Positions 1 to 11,589 of a DNA stretch of 64,000 nt are shown here, piece after piece; the first letter of the stretch is position 1, and the number at the start of each line of letters is the position of its first letter. Under the pieces are notes generated by a model that searched no databases, had not been told where the DNA came from, and saw only the letters and a program-made list of their open reading frames with translations. The stretch is from Brachycybe producta. Lineage: Eukaryota > Arthropoda > Diplopoda > Playtdesmida > Andrognathidae. The stretch spans positions 314,001 through 378,000 of the forward strand of contig JAUPFP010000002.1 of NCBI GenBank assembly GCA_036925085.1, written 5' to 3'. Both the position numbers and the translations under genes were made by a program.

Positions 1-1859
1 CAGAGCCGGGCGTATTCTCGGGTTGCACCAAGGGTGTACGTGTCCATTGGCGGTCACCTCCTGGTGGAGATAATCGTGGACACGGGAGCCGAAGTCTCGG
101 TTCTGAGCATGAAGGCGGCACGAGCGATGGGGTTACCCATTGAGGTACTGGAGGTACTGTGATGCCTTTTCGGCATGGGTGGGCACACCATCGTAGTAGA
201 AGGTGTTGCACTGGTAGACTTGACCATCTACCATAAGACCGTCAAGGCATCTCTTCTCCTTGTGAAGGGGAGGAGCGAAGCGATTTTGGGCGTTAATATC
301 GCCGCACGCTTCGGCCTGATGGTGGATATTGTGCACCGGAAAGTGTATTTCCGGGAGGATGTCTGGACCACACATCCAGATGCCCTTCAAGCCGCTTACA
401 CTGATCGAGCGCTTGGGAAACCTGTGGAGGTGGAAGTTGTTCCACCGCCGATACCAGAGGCTCGGCCTCAGAGACGGCAACTCCCAGAAGTTCCGGCGGC
501 ACTTGAGAAGGTTGACGTGTGGGTGAATCTTGTTTCACCGGAGCTGTGTGAGACCAGTGTTTCTATCGGGAGTGGGGAAGTGTGTTCCCTGCGACTGAGG
601 GAAAATGTCTGGCTACCACCCCACGTACAACGTGTCGTATTGGTGGGATTGGTAGAGCATGCCGGCCCTGGCCAGCTGCTTCTCGTGGAGCTCCAACGTA
701 AAGCCTTGGGTGGACCTGGTGTGTTGGCTGTGGCAGGAATTGCCGAGGCCAACAGGTTGGGCGAGTACGATATTTGGCTCGAGAACGTGGGAGAGGCACC
801 CATAGCCCTGGGGACAGTGGAGGCTGTGGCCATGGCTCAAGTTGTGGAGGCTGCCCTTGTGGTAGGGCTGGAAGAGCCGTCTGAGTTGAGAGGGAGAGGC
901 TCCACTCAGACGACGGTTTGACCAGGGGAGTCAAAGTCAAAGTTAAGAGGAGCGTCCGGATGCGGACGCCAGGTCCTCAATGTGACCACGGCTCCTACCC
1001 TTGAAGAATGTCTTAAGATTGGTCCCAATCTGAAGCCTGAAGAGGCGAGGCAACTTCGAGAGTTCCTGCTAGCACGCCGGGATCATTTTGCGTTTGATTA
1101 CACCGAGTTGGGTGAAACCTCCTTGGTGGAACATACGATTGATACCGGTGGGCAACCTCCAGTGTGAGAAGGATTGCGTCGAACCGCTCCAGCGGCCCGT
1201 GCGATCGAGAAAGAAGAGGTGGCGAAGATGTTGGATGCCGGTGTTATCCAACCTTCGTGTAGTCCCTACGCGAGCCCTATCTTCCTTGTTCGCAAGAAGG
1301 ATGGTGGCTTTCGTTTTTGCGTGAACTACCAGAGACCGAATGCCCAGACTAAGCTGGATCAGTATCCGTTGCCTCACATCGATGATGCGCTCGATTCGTT
1401 GGCCGGTGCGAAGTTCTTCGCAACCTTGGATCTGGCTAGTGGTTACTGGCAGGTTCGAATTGCTGAGCCAGACGTTGAGAAGACAGCATTTATTTGCTCT
1501 CAAGGTCTGTTTGAGTTCCGAAAAATGCCTTTCGGACTCTGTAATGCTCCAGCCATGATGCAGAGAGCACTAGACCTCTTGCTGGCAGGACATAAGTGGG
1601 AGACTTGTCTGGTGTACCTGGACGACATTATCGTCTTCGGGAACACATTCGTGCAGTTTCTTGGGAGACTGGCCACTGTCCTGGGACTGTTGCGATGGGC
1701 GGAGCTGAAACTCCAGCCGAAGAAATGTTTCTTTGGCTTTAACAAAGTGCGTTATCTCGGTCACATCGTGAGTGCCGAGGGAGTTGCTCCGGACCCGGAT
1801 CTCGTAAGATCAGTCCAGGAGTTCGATGTTCCGACGACGGCGACAGGCATCCGTAGTTT
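1..1859 (+). pseudogene. pol: pol remnant: aspartic protease, spacer and reverse transcriptase
   Basis: The reading frame begins within the retropepsin domain, whose active-site motif is DTGAE at about 79-93. It continues through the protease-RT spacer into RT, with the FATLDLASGYWQ block and a YLDD catalytic motif near 1615-1626. Three in-frame TGA codons interrupt it, at about 159-161, 919-921 and 1165-1167. For the last two, the related copies have an arginine codon (CGA or CGT) in register, so C-to-T change at a CpG explains them. The frame ends at the junction with the LTR remnant near 1860. Enzymatically dead. Confidence 0.85.
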
Positions 1860-1861
1860 CC

Positions 1862-2081
1862 ACTCCTACCACGATATTCTCGTCGTGGCAGCGGATCGAC
1901 CGTTGTGTCTGGCGAGTGAGACTCCGGGAGTCGACGTTTCCCATTGTTCACCGTGCAGAGGCGGCTACGTTTACGATCCCGTCCCCGTTTGGAGTCTGGT
2001 GCCGGGTAAGTTTTGGTAAAGTTCTTTTTGACCATACTAAATCTGCCCGTGGTATTGTGATGGACCAGTCGGGTCGTTACA
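1862..2081 (+). repeat. Family A LTR, 3' part only
   Basis: The segment matches the R/U5-proximal end of other family A LTRs: the atattctcg block, the caccgtgcagaggcggctac block, and a terminal GTTACA. It joins pol directly, with no U3 and no PPT, so it marks a deletion. Confidence 0.7.
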
Positions 2082-2676
2082 CTTTTGTACCATATATGGA
2101 AGATGTTCTTTGTACTTTGACTGTGACCATGATGCCATCTATTTCACCTAAAAGAAACTAGTTTTATAATATTGTTCAATGGAGTTATTCATCCATTTTA
2201 ACCCTATCTAAATGTTTTGAAATGTCTGATATTTAATGGAGAGGAGGATAAAACCTAAAATTTAAAAAATGTCCTAAAAATAGAAAAAATGCCTAAATTA
2301 TGCAAAAAATGTCTCAAAACCCAAAAAATGCAAAATAAAAATTACATTTTTGGAATCTGTATGAAAATAATCATATTTGAGTGTTATTTAGCATCGTGTC
2401 AGACCTTTCAGAAAAAAGATGAAATGTCATCAACATCCTAGCCCTAATCATCAATAACACAAAGGAAACTCACTTGATCCAACCATTAAGAAAATGAAAG
2501 GAGATGTACACGTCAAGGTAATTGGTGTCTTCGACCAAGCCATGGATATTCCATCCAGACATTTAATACAAAGATATCACGATCCCAGTGAAGCATATAT
2601 AGAAACTGCCTCTGAACCACATAGACCTACATGAGGTCACATTGGAGATGTTCAAGCCGGAGATTGTTCAATAAAC

Positions 2677-3690
2677 ATGTTTTCCTTTGATGAACAGATG
2701 GTTCACTGTAGTTTCTATGAAGAATGCATGACTTGTAATAAACAGCCCTCCTACTTAGAAAAATTGATTGAAACAAAAGAAAACATTCTACCTTTTTTTC
2801 TTTCCAATCACAAAATATTCATTGGGGAAGATGTAACTTTAAAATCCACTTTACTAACATCCAGTCCTGAAGTTATATTTGTAACCATGGTGGATTACAA
2901 GATAAAACTGAAAACTATAAAAGTTTGTCCCAAGATAGAACAAATCCTTTCTCATAAAGGATTTCACTCCTGTATAACACTTGCAACCTTAAAAATCCAA
3001 GCCTACAATACATGCCTACCAGGATAAGTCTAGGTACATTTCAACAGCATTCAATTGCTACACGATCTATATCATTAAAAAGCACATCAGATACATTTGA
3101 GATACAGATAAAACTTGATAAAATATGCATAAAAGACAAAATATGTCTTGTGTTCAAAGTAGGTTCCTCCTGTAAATTACTAAACATATGCCTAGAAGAT
3201 CCAACACTTTATTTTACAGCATTTACTAAGTGTCAATATTCATCAAGATACGGTGCTATTCATTCATCAAGTAGTTCAATGAGATTGTACAGTTTTTATG
3301 CAATGAAACCACCACCAGAATTCAGAAGACACATGAAAAGTGTCTCAGTGGATAGCCGAAGTAAAAGGACATCTAGAAGAAAAACGTTCACTAAGAGAGA
3401 AACACTCCAAGCGACGAACAACCAAGTGAAAGCCCAAAATTTTCAGGTTCCGGTTGTTCCTAAGAGAAAAACTCTTCTCCCAACACCTTTAACTATGTGT
3501 ATTCCTCTTTTGCCACTACTCATGTGTATGTCCAAACCAATTGACACCTCATCATAGCCAGCTTTACTACGGCAATTACCTTCAAGAGTTCGACCAGTGA
3601 ACCCCATCCGAAGTCAACCAAGTAGTCAAAGGAGAAAAATGCGGGCCATTATATCCAGAAACAGGCAGTATCAGCATCAACTGTACTAAA
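2677..3690 (+). pseudogene. Unidentified ORF remnants, possibly a retroelement envelope glycoprotein
   Basis: Two open stretches, 2677-3027 and 3012-3557, overlap in different frames and read like one frameshifted protein; a further piece near 3636-3700 continues it. Cysteines are regularly placed (CPKIEQ, SCITLA, NTCLPG, KDKICLVF, a CGPLYPETG piece near 3638), and the product is Lys/Ser rich. Some insect and nematode LTR elements carry class II-type glycoproteins with broadly similar Cys-rich C-terminal parts, so that is my guess, by weak resemblance only. There is no signal peptide or clear transmembrane helix. The upstream neighbour is the family A remnant but no linkage is shown. It could equally be an unrelated decayed ORF. 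Confidence 0.25.
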
Positions 3691-3699
3691 GGCACTTTC

Positions 3700-5137
3700 A
3701 CCTAACAGAACGCATCAACTTGACTCTTCATATTGGAAACAACTTTTGAAAACCCTTCCTACGAAGATACGTGCTTTAAGCCCTCTCAGGAACAAGACTG
3801 GTTCTCCAAAAAAGAACCATCCTGGCCCAATAAAAACAACTCATCAGGACAAACAAATATGCATACCATTACAGCACATTTTTCCATTAATTGACCTGGA
3901 ACCAGAACTACTTGTGCCTAAGGATAGTGTACCGTGAGTGTGTGCCACAGAAACCCTTGTGGAAAAAATACAATTTCTTACACCAGAATCCACAACAATA
4001 CAAAATGACTCCATAAAAAGGAATCAGGAGAGAAACGTCCAACGGAACCATAGAAGGTGGCAGAAGAAGGAAAACAAACGAAAAATGCAGGGCGGGCCTA
4101 CAAATGTTTAAACATTCGTTTTTAATAATCTTGGGGAAAGGGATGGTATGGAAACAATAGCCTTACATAACATTTCTCAATGAATGAAACACTTGTTTCT
4201 ATTCCCCTCCCCTCAAAGCAAAACTTTTGTGAAATATAAAATGACCCACTTAAAAAACTACCCCTCACTATTTTTTGTGTTTATTTTTTACATGTATTTA
4301 ATTTTTAAGTTCTTTCTTCTTTTTCAATTTTCTACCAAAAACTAGTTTTATTATTATCTTGTCCAGTTATTGTGCAATGGTTTAGGGCTTTTATTTCTTA
4401 TATATACACTTAGGGTGGAAGATAATTTTTTGTCTTTTTCTTTACTACTTTTTGTACACCATCTTATACAATCAATAGGGGCGCAAAAGACAATTTTTCT
4501 TGTCTCCTTAGCCAGACAATTTTTTATAGTTTAAACTAACTTTGTAATAATATACTGGGGATTAGAAAAACTGTTAGCTATAGTTTAGGGTCATCTTTTT
4601 TTCTAACTGTTTTTTTTGTATCTGTCCACTATTATTTATATATGTATTCTAGGCATATTTTTTATATTATTAGGAAAATTATTATGAAACTAACCAATAA
4701 CATGGGTTTATGAGGTAGAGTCCAGCCCCTCCAAAACTGAATAAAAAGAGCTCAAATTTGAGCCAAAGAGACAGAAAGCTTCTGAGCTTCATTTGGATTA
4801 CCCCTCTTCATTTGTGCTACCTTATCCACCCAGCAACATAACCCAAGGATTGTCCATCATTCTGCTGTGCACTGTGTTGTTTCCCCACAAACTATGAGCT
4901 GGTTCCCACTTGGGTTTTCTACACAAAGTTACTGTTGGATCTTCACAGTTGAAACCAAAAGAATTGACTGGGAACCTTGTATTAAGTTCATCATGTTCCA
5001 GTGTTTGTAAGTTGTGTATATGTTCTCATTTTGTTTTCATTTTGAATTGGTTTGTTTTGTTTTTATGGGTTACTATGTCTTAACAGATTTTTCAATATAA
5101 ATAGGTTTTTGTATTAAAGTTTTAAATGGGATTGAGT
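3700..5137. other. AT-rich non-coding stretch, possible 3' end of a retroelement
   Basis: No credible ORF. A purine run (ttggggaaagggatgg) near 4130-4145 could be a polypurine tract, and the following 0.9 kb has an LTR-like look: a 14-bp palindrome gctcaaatttgagc near 4750 and an aataaaaag signal near 4740. No second LTR copy is visible in the window, so the LTR interpretation is weak. Confidence 0.25.
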
Positions 5138-5151
5138 TAATAATAATAATG

Positions 5152-5235
<84 letters not shown>
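5138..5235. repeat. (TAA)n microsatellite
   Basis: About 98 bp of nearly pure TAA trinucleotide repeats, with two GAT interruptions. Confidence 0.95.
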
Positions 5236-5239
<4 letters not shown>

Positions 5240-5587
5240 CGTTTTTACAAAAAAATTCTGAATTGTGCCTTTGTTTTAAAGTCTTAACTGACTTAAGTGG
5301 ACCTGATAAATTAATAAATTGCTTTTTTTAAACTTAGAGGAAATAGAAACAACAGTTGCCTATGCATATGTGTTATTCATTTGTAATACTATGATATTAT
5401 AATATCAATTAAAATACGAAAAAAATCACTTTTTAACAGATAATAACAGAAGATAGTAATAATCTCAAATTTTTTTATTACAAAAATGACGTTTTTAAAA
5501 AATTGAAAATTCAGGAGCAATCCTGGCTCGCTTAGTTTTTTCTGGATCGTTTGTTTTTATTTTGGATTGGCATGGAACATTGTCAAC

Positions 5588-6361
5588 CCTCTGTACTAAT
5601 GTACAGAGGATTGACCTAGTTCTATCAGCTGACAACACCAATATTCTGCCTTGGGTCACCTATTGGATCTTGGTTCATTTTTCCTCCCAGTCCCACCCCT
5701 TAATACAAAGAGATCGTCCTGATAAGCAATAGCATTAAGTCAATGAGGTTGTGTTTTTCTATTGTAAGTTTGTATCACTTGAAGATAAGAATGAATCGTC
5801 TTTCTATATTTTGGTGACCACTGGTCAATCACATTGATTGGCCAGTTTGGTTTTTACTTGTGATTTTGCCCAATCAGAAAATACTGAGAAAGTGTTCTCA
5901 GTATCCTCTTTTTGGGTATAAAAAGACCTTGTTTTTGATGTAATTCAAGCATTCTGTGAACAGAGAATCTATGCCCAATTTGTGATAGACCTCAATGGAA
6001 AGAATGGTAAATAAACTGAACTTATGCTTTAAAATTGCCAAGTCTTATTTATTATACCTACTGGATAGAACTAAAGTTCTCTACTTCATCATCTCGAACT
6101 GCCAACCCAGGTGTAAACCTGGATCATCACTTCAAGGTGGAACTTCAAAGGACAACATGATCAACTAGCTTTTAATGGGTGAAAGCCAGAGAAGTAGCAG
6201 ACAGCTAAAAGATCAATTCTTACTGTAAAAGTTCAACAGGGAAGAACTTGTGAGGAATCGGAAAGGGATTAATTTGTTCCCTTCCTCCAGAGCCAGAATA
6301 GAATAAGCGGCATAGCCAACTGCTTTGGGATATTTTATCACCACAAAGGTGGTTCGTTACA
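5588..6361 (+). repeat. LTR of Ty3/gypsy family B2 (5' LTR of the 6.4-kb gag remnant)
   Basis: Ends in GTTACA at 6361, four bases before a PBS. It shares its layout with 33398-34189: a hairpin followed by ATTGACC (5588-5609 here), a CCAAT box near 5868, a perfect 10-bp inverted repeat atactgagaa/ttctcagtat at 5881-5904, and a TATA box (tataaaaag) at 5917-5925. The exact 5' boundary is not determined and may lie upstream of the stated start. Confidence 0.6.
5881..5925 (+). promoter_or_regulatory. Hairpin plus TATA box in the B2 LTR
   Basis: A perfect 10-bp inverted repeat with a 4-nt loop (5881-5890 / 5895-5904) lies 12 bp upstream of tataaaaag (5917-5925). The second B2 LTR has the same arrangement with a different stem sequence. 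Confidence 0.6.
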
Positions 6362-6365
6362 AATT

Positions 6366-6383
6366 TGGTGGAGGCGCCGGGTA
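6366..6383 (+). other. Primer binding site, tRNA-Ala-like
   Basis: TGGTGGAGGCGCCGGGTA lies just downstream of the LTR end. It is identical to the PBS of the unrelated near-intact family A copy. Its complement reads TACCCGGCGCCTCCACCA, which fits the T-stem/acceptor 3' end of a metazoan tRNA-Ala; the tRNA identity is from memory of that family. Confidence 0.65.
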
Positions 6384-6534
6384 GTTGAACATTTTGTTGC
6401 TCCCTAAGCTGCGGAAATCGTGTTGAAAAACATGCAGAAGAGAATCATCAACGTCAGAAACGACTAGTATTCAGAAACCACTCAAAGACCTGAGGGACCT
6501 CGAGAGACTGAGAGAGGAGAGCCGTTGAAAGAGG

Positions 6535-7620
6535 ATGACTGCTGCATTGAACAAAATCATCAGGAGACAGTGGACCCAACCGGAGGAGACCAGCGAAGAA
6601 AAGGAAATACTGCAACCCACTCCAGTTGTCATCAAGCCAGAGGTGCACTCCATTGATGGAAGCAGGATGCCAGAGGAAGCTGCCATTGCCAACATCATTG
6701 GAAAGCTGTCCAAGGAAAAACAGGATGAGTTGGTTCGTAAAATTTTGGGCAACGAACGAAGTGAGAAGAAAACAGGCTCAATCAACACTGAATTGGAATA
6801 GATTGAATCCGGGCGCAAGCCCAGTCTGGATGAAACTACCAAATGGACACCAGACCTGGGACCTACACCATACTCTGAGAGAAATTTGCTACATCCACTG
6901 CAGGGATTTACGAAATACGAAGGCAACGAGAACAACCTCCGCTACATGGAAGAATTCGAAGACATCGCTACCACACATGACTGGAACTCCCTGCACAGAT
7001 GCAGACACTTCACAGGGCTCTTGAGGAAGCATGCAATAAAATGGCTTGCACATTTTCGCTCACCTTATGAGATACAAGAGATCACCTGGTTGATCATGAA
7101 GGAGGGAATCATTGCTGAATTCCTCCTTCTGAACCAAAAAGTCCGCATGAATCGAGAGTTGATCAAGAGGTGTCAGCAAGACCACCACACTTTCCGGGTC
7201 TACGCTGAAAAGTATGCAGAAATGTATCGGAGGATTCATTCCAATGACAATGAATCTTTGCTGAAAGCTATGCTCTGAAAGAGTCTGCTACCAGCATTTC
7301 GAAAACATCTGTATGGGGCACAAAAGGATCGGTATTACGAGTTCATCAGCTTCACTACTCAAACTGAAGGTAAACTCGTTGATGAAAAGGAATTGATTTA
7401 CAAGACATCGGCTGGAACTACAACCAAAACGGGTGCAAGCCAGTCGATTCAAGCAAATCAACAAAGTCAACCTAAGGCGTCAAGCGGACAAGATAAGAAA
7501 TTGAACCCACCAGACAAGGAACATCACAACAGACTACCGATGTTGGGAGGCAGGCCACATTGGTCGTGACTGCCCAAATCCGGCAAGATCAAAACTGGAA
7601 CAAGAAAGGAGCGTTGCTGC
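6535..7620 (+). pseudogene. gag: gag remnant of family B2
   Basis: An N-terminal piece (6535-6801) and a capsid-like piece (6886-7278, in another frame) make up a gag-like protein. The second contains a retrotransposon-gag-type helical segment, with WLAHFRSPYEIQEITWLIMKEGII and a later YAEKYAEMYRR stretch. A downstream zinc-knuckle remnant at 7535-7573 reads YRCWEAGHIGRDC, so the first of the usual CX2CX4HX4C cysteines has become Tyr. A frameshift near 6800-6890 and a stop at 7276-7278 break the gene. It sits 150 bp downstream of the PBS, as expected for gag. It belongs to a Ty3/gypsy-type element by structure; the subfamily is unassigned. Confidence 0.65.
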
Positions 7621-7657
7621 GGCTACATGAACACCTGTAAACAGAGTCGACGAATAA

Positions 7658-8008
7658 TTGGCAACGACGCCAACAAAATTTTCGGATTCCGTTGAGGTTT
7701 ACGGAACTCATACCTTGCTGAATGGTATGAAAATGGTGCCTGTTTACGTAAACGGAGTGACACTATTCCCATTTGAAAAATCTAACCGAAGAGGCTTTAA
7801 ACTTCTAAGGGCACCACTCAGCCCCAAAGTCGTGATGCCCAAAACCGAAACGATTAAGGAAAAGGATAACGGAAACAACGAAGTCAACTTGGAGAGTCAA
7901 AACGGAGTCCAAGCTGCAAGGGAGCTTCAGGTTCGACAGAAGGGATCTATAGGGGAACCCAAAGACCTGTGCCAAGATGACCGACATACAGTGGGAGCAA
8001 AGAAATAA
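7658..8008 (+). pseudogene. Unidentified ORF downstream of B2 gag
   Basis: A 116-aa open frame follows the zinc-knuckle remnant where a protease would be expected. A segment reading KMVPVYVNGVTLFPFEKS resembles the strand before a retropepsin active site, but no DTG or DSG motif follows. It is probably a decayed gag-pol junction. Not recognised with confidence; no RT homology follows within the next kilobase. Confidence 0.3.
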
Positions 8009-8009
8009 A

Positions 8010-8612
8010 AGGCAAGCCAAATTGCAGTACGACAAAAAGCCTCAACAAGAATGTCATTGAAAAAGGAAATTGCAGTTAAAATCAAAGGTCGTATCATCCA
8101 TGAGGGAGGTCAACTCAAGAAACCACTGCAAAGTGGGCTGTCGAGACATTAAGAGAAATTAAATGTACGTGAGTTAGGAAAAAATCTCACTAGGTAGAGC
8201 TGGTGTCAACCCTATTATGCAATTGTTATGTATTGGTGGAGTGAATGGGCTTTTCTGAAGTGAATGGGCTTTATGTAAAATAAGAATGGATATGATAGAG
8301 GCTAGGTGTGACGTCATAATAACTAAAAAATAATGTTTTCAAAGTTTTTGGTGGCCATGTTCGTTTGCTGATCGAATTTTAGCGTTTTTTCCTCTTTCTA
8401 ATCATTTTAGAGATAAAATGAAAGAGATGAAAAATAAAGAGAACATAGAAATGTATTTAGTTATAAAATGTCATCGATGGACACTATTTGGACAACTCTT
8501 GAGGTAAGGTGAAAGTTTTGTTAGTGGGGAAAATAGTAGTACCAGTCGGCCTTATGTATGTGAAACATTTAAAAACACGGAAATAAGCTTGAAAATGGAC
8601 CTTATGTCCATT
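8010..8612. other. Non-coding AT-rich spacer
   Basis: Only short chance ORFs. Near 8235-8275 the phrase agtgaatgggctttt is duplicated a few bases apart. I see no other structure. Confidence 0.5.
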
Positions 8613-8648
8613 AATAGCCTCCTTTATAATATTATAAAGGAGGCTATT
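8613..8648. repeat. 36-bp perfect palindrome
   Basis: Each half reads aatagcctcctttataat, followed by its exact reverse complement with no loop. It sits at the left edge of the foldback element and may be its terminus or a separate small hairpin. Confidence 0.9.
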
Positions 8649-10345
8649 GTCCAATATACAATATTTCTAGTGGCAGTAGGAATGAAAAGACGGCCCCATA
8701 AGAAGTTAGCGGACAAAATTTTAACATAGAACTCTATGGAAAAATCGCTGCACCGGTAAGTTTTTTTGCAGTTTTCTAGCAAATTACTCATCCAATTGTG
8801 ACGTCCCGCCGGACCGTTACAATACACGATAAACAAAAACGCAAAAAGGCTCTTACTTACCGGTGACCAAGCTCTGATGACGGGGACAGGACCGTACCCG
8901 TAGCTGCCTCTCCACACGGTGCACCCCTTGGGTGTTGTCGGCGCGGAGCTTTCTCGACGGTGATACACGACAAAAAACACCGCCTCGTCGAGAATATCGC
9001 GGTGAAACTCCGGTTTCACCGCAAGCCGACACAATTTACAGGCCGAAAGAGGTCGGAAAGGACGGTGGCGTTGAACCCAACCCGGCAACCCACCCTCCCA
9101 CGGTAAACCCCAAGAAAAACACACGGACACAAAGTATAAAAAACGATGAACAAGTGTTTTAATTTACACTTCGGTGAACAAACGACAGTGATGATATTTA
9201 TAGAACTGGCTGGTTAATTCAACCAGCCAGGCACTATACAAAACAAAAGGCCACAGGCCAAAGGCAAAACAAAGACCCAAAATGCCAGACAGTGGAGGTC
9301 ACCCAGACCTCCACCCACAGGTCTAGTCTCCAGAGCTGCCTGCAACACACTGCCCACATCCTGTGGCTGACCAGGCCACAGGAAACCTCCAGGCAACTCC
9401 AGCTGGAGGGGACAGAGGTCACTTCTGACCTCTCACCCATAGACTTCATGGTGAAAGGTCTGCTGGCACCAAAATGGCGTCCATTCTAACAGCCTACTGT
9501 AGCTGTCAGGCAGACCACCATAGGGAATTCGTCTGCTCAATCAAAAAATTAAAATTGAGCAGACCAGGTTGCCACACAATTTATGAGAAGTTTTGAAAAT
9601 ATGAAGGCAGAAGTACATAGTTTCACATTAATGCATTAGTTTTTTTCGTTATTTTCTCAAAATTTACAAAAATTAGGCAAGTAATTTGCGAGAAAACAGC
9701 AAAAAAAAAATGTTTAACAGTTGGAGATTTCGGTATGTCGGTAAGTTCTTTTGCTTATTTCTTGCATATTAACTGAACAACTATCGTAAAATTTTAAAAA
9801 AATAAAGATAAAATTTCGTAGTTTGAAAGCCAGGCATTGGGTTTTGAATGTCTCGTTTTTTTTGTTTTCAATATTTTATTCTGAACCCTACACTGAATAG
9901 TTGGCGTGAATTTTTTGAATAACATAATAAAAACAAACGCGAAAATATTAAACATTGATTAATTATAGAACTGCCTATTTTTATCTTTATTTCTTTAAAA
10001 TTTCACAATAGTTGTGCAAGAATTCGCAAGAAAACAGCAAAAGAACTTACTGACATACCGAAATCTCCATTGGCCTCCATGTTAAGTTTCGTTTTACCGC
10101 AACGTTTAGAACAAAACATCAAAAAAATGTTAAAAAAAAACTAATGCAGGGATGTGAAACTACGTACTTTTGTCTTTAATTTTTTAAAAATTCACAAATA
10201 GCGGGCAAGTAATTCCTGAGAAAAAAGCAAAAAACTTAATGGGGAAGCAATTTTTCCATAGAGTTCTATGTTAAAGTTTTGTCAGCTAACTTCTTTGGGG
10301 GCCATCTTTTCACCTATTGCCACTAGGAGCATTTATTGAACATGA
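8649..10345. repeat. Foldback (long inverted repeat) element FB, copy 1
   Basis: The left arm (8649-8796 continuing at 9577 to about 9880) is matched in reverse complement by a right arm ending near 10328. The outer part pairs ctagtggcagtagg (8668-8680) with its partner at 10313-10328, and both arms share gaactctatggaaaaat and catagtttcaca/tacgtagtttcaca blocks. Arms are several hundred bp, imperfect, and meet near 9880-9900. A solo LTR is inserted in the left arm. It has no coding capacity, so it is a non-autonomous foldback or MITE-like element. Confidence 0.75.
8797..9576 (-). repeat. Solo LTR, family A
   Basis: A 780-bp LTR in reverse orientation (tgtgacgtcccgcc ... aggttgccaca). It is flanked by a 4-bp target duplication CAAT at 8793-8796 and 9577-9580. 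It interrupts the foldback element's left arm, so it is younger than the foldback. Confidence 0.92.
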
Positions 10346-11589
10346 AAAACTTTGATAATGGATTTTACTTATTTGTTTTTAAAATAGTTTCTATGCATTT
10401 TCCCCACATATTTTTGTGTTTTTCAGTGTGTATCTATACATCCCAATAAGGCAGTGGTAGGGTCTACTATTTTGGAAAAAAATGAAACTTTTCACCTTAC
10501 CTCATGAGCATATAACAATATTTGGGGCATGTAAGGGTATTGAATAACAGTTTACTGCTAAACACAAAATTTATGTGCTCGGAAAATATTTTCCCCATAA
10601 TTTTATAATTGTTTTATATGGCACGTAAGGCAAATAAGCCTATTTTCAAAAATAAAAAAAATACTGATTAAGAGGCACTGAGTTGCAGATTCACAGCCCA
10701 AGCAGAGTGCAGCACAGAAAAGCGAAGTGCTGTGTCGATTTCTGACACGTATATATATGACAATTCAGGATTCACTGAGGAATTCGCATTCAGGATTCGA
10801 TGAAAATTCACCGAAATCACAAGATGGGGAGATGGAATGAAATGGACGACTTTGAATTTGATCCATTATGATCAGAGGCATAAGGATGGTTCTTGGCACC
10901 TGGGAACAAGAGGTTAAATTTAAACCCCCAACAAATATTTTATTTGTTAATTATAAACAAAATCACTCTTCACAAAATTAGGCCTAACAAGAGAAGAAAA
11001 AGGGGGACAAATGACATGGGTGCCACTCTGAGAAAATAATAGAAAAACATCTCATTTATAAAACCTCTAAGGCTGTACCGGGCCCCCACACAGGCCTCCA
11101 TAATAACTGCTTTAAAGCCTACACTTACCAACAATTGAGTAAAAATGAGCTCAGCACTGCAGCTGCATGCTTTTATCTAGAACATGTAGCGATAGTATGC
11201 AGTACATAATAAAAGCAATTCTGTTTTTTCCAACATTGCAAAGACTCGCATGTCTGTGCATTTATAAATTTGGTTTGATGGGTGTATTAAATGAAAGTGT
11301 TATGTATCAATTTTAGCGTCTTTTCATGCCCCAGTTGGTGCCCCCAAGGCATGGTGGCAAGGGGCATGTGTTCCCCTGCCTCTAACCATGACTCTCATCA
11401 TGATGTGGGTAGACTACAGCTGCAAGGAATGGGGTACTCACCACTTTGTTATCAACTACTGAAATAAATGACATAACCAGAATTTTGACTCAATTACCAA
11501 TTATAAAATGGTATAATTAATTTATTCAGTCAAAATTGAAATTAAACAGAGTAGAAAACTCTGACTAACAGCTTACATGTGATGTTTTT
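10346..11589. other. Non-coding AT-rich DNA
   Basis: No ORF with recognisable content and no clear repeat boundary. I see nothing beyond AT-rich unique-looking sequence. Confidence 0.5.

Larger units (their letters stand above)
1..2081 (+). mobile_element. Decayed Ty3/gypsy family A copy, 3' portion
   Basis: The left edge of the window lies inside pol of a family A element. It matches the near-intact copy at 48252-56560 from the protease to the end of RT, then jumps at about 1859-1862 into the 3' third of the family A LTR, which ends in GTTACA at 2081. RNase H, integrase and the 5' part of the LTR are therefore deleted. The 5' part of the element lies outside the window. Membership rests on direct comparison with the other copies here. 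Confidence 0.85.

Noticed and set aside
5149-5331. 60-aa Ile-rich ORF
   Set aside because: Translation of the (TAA)n microsatellite.
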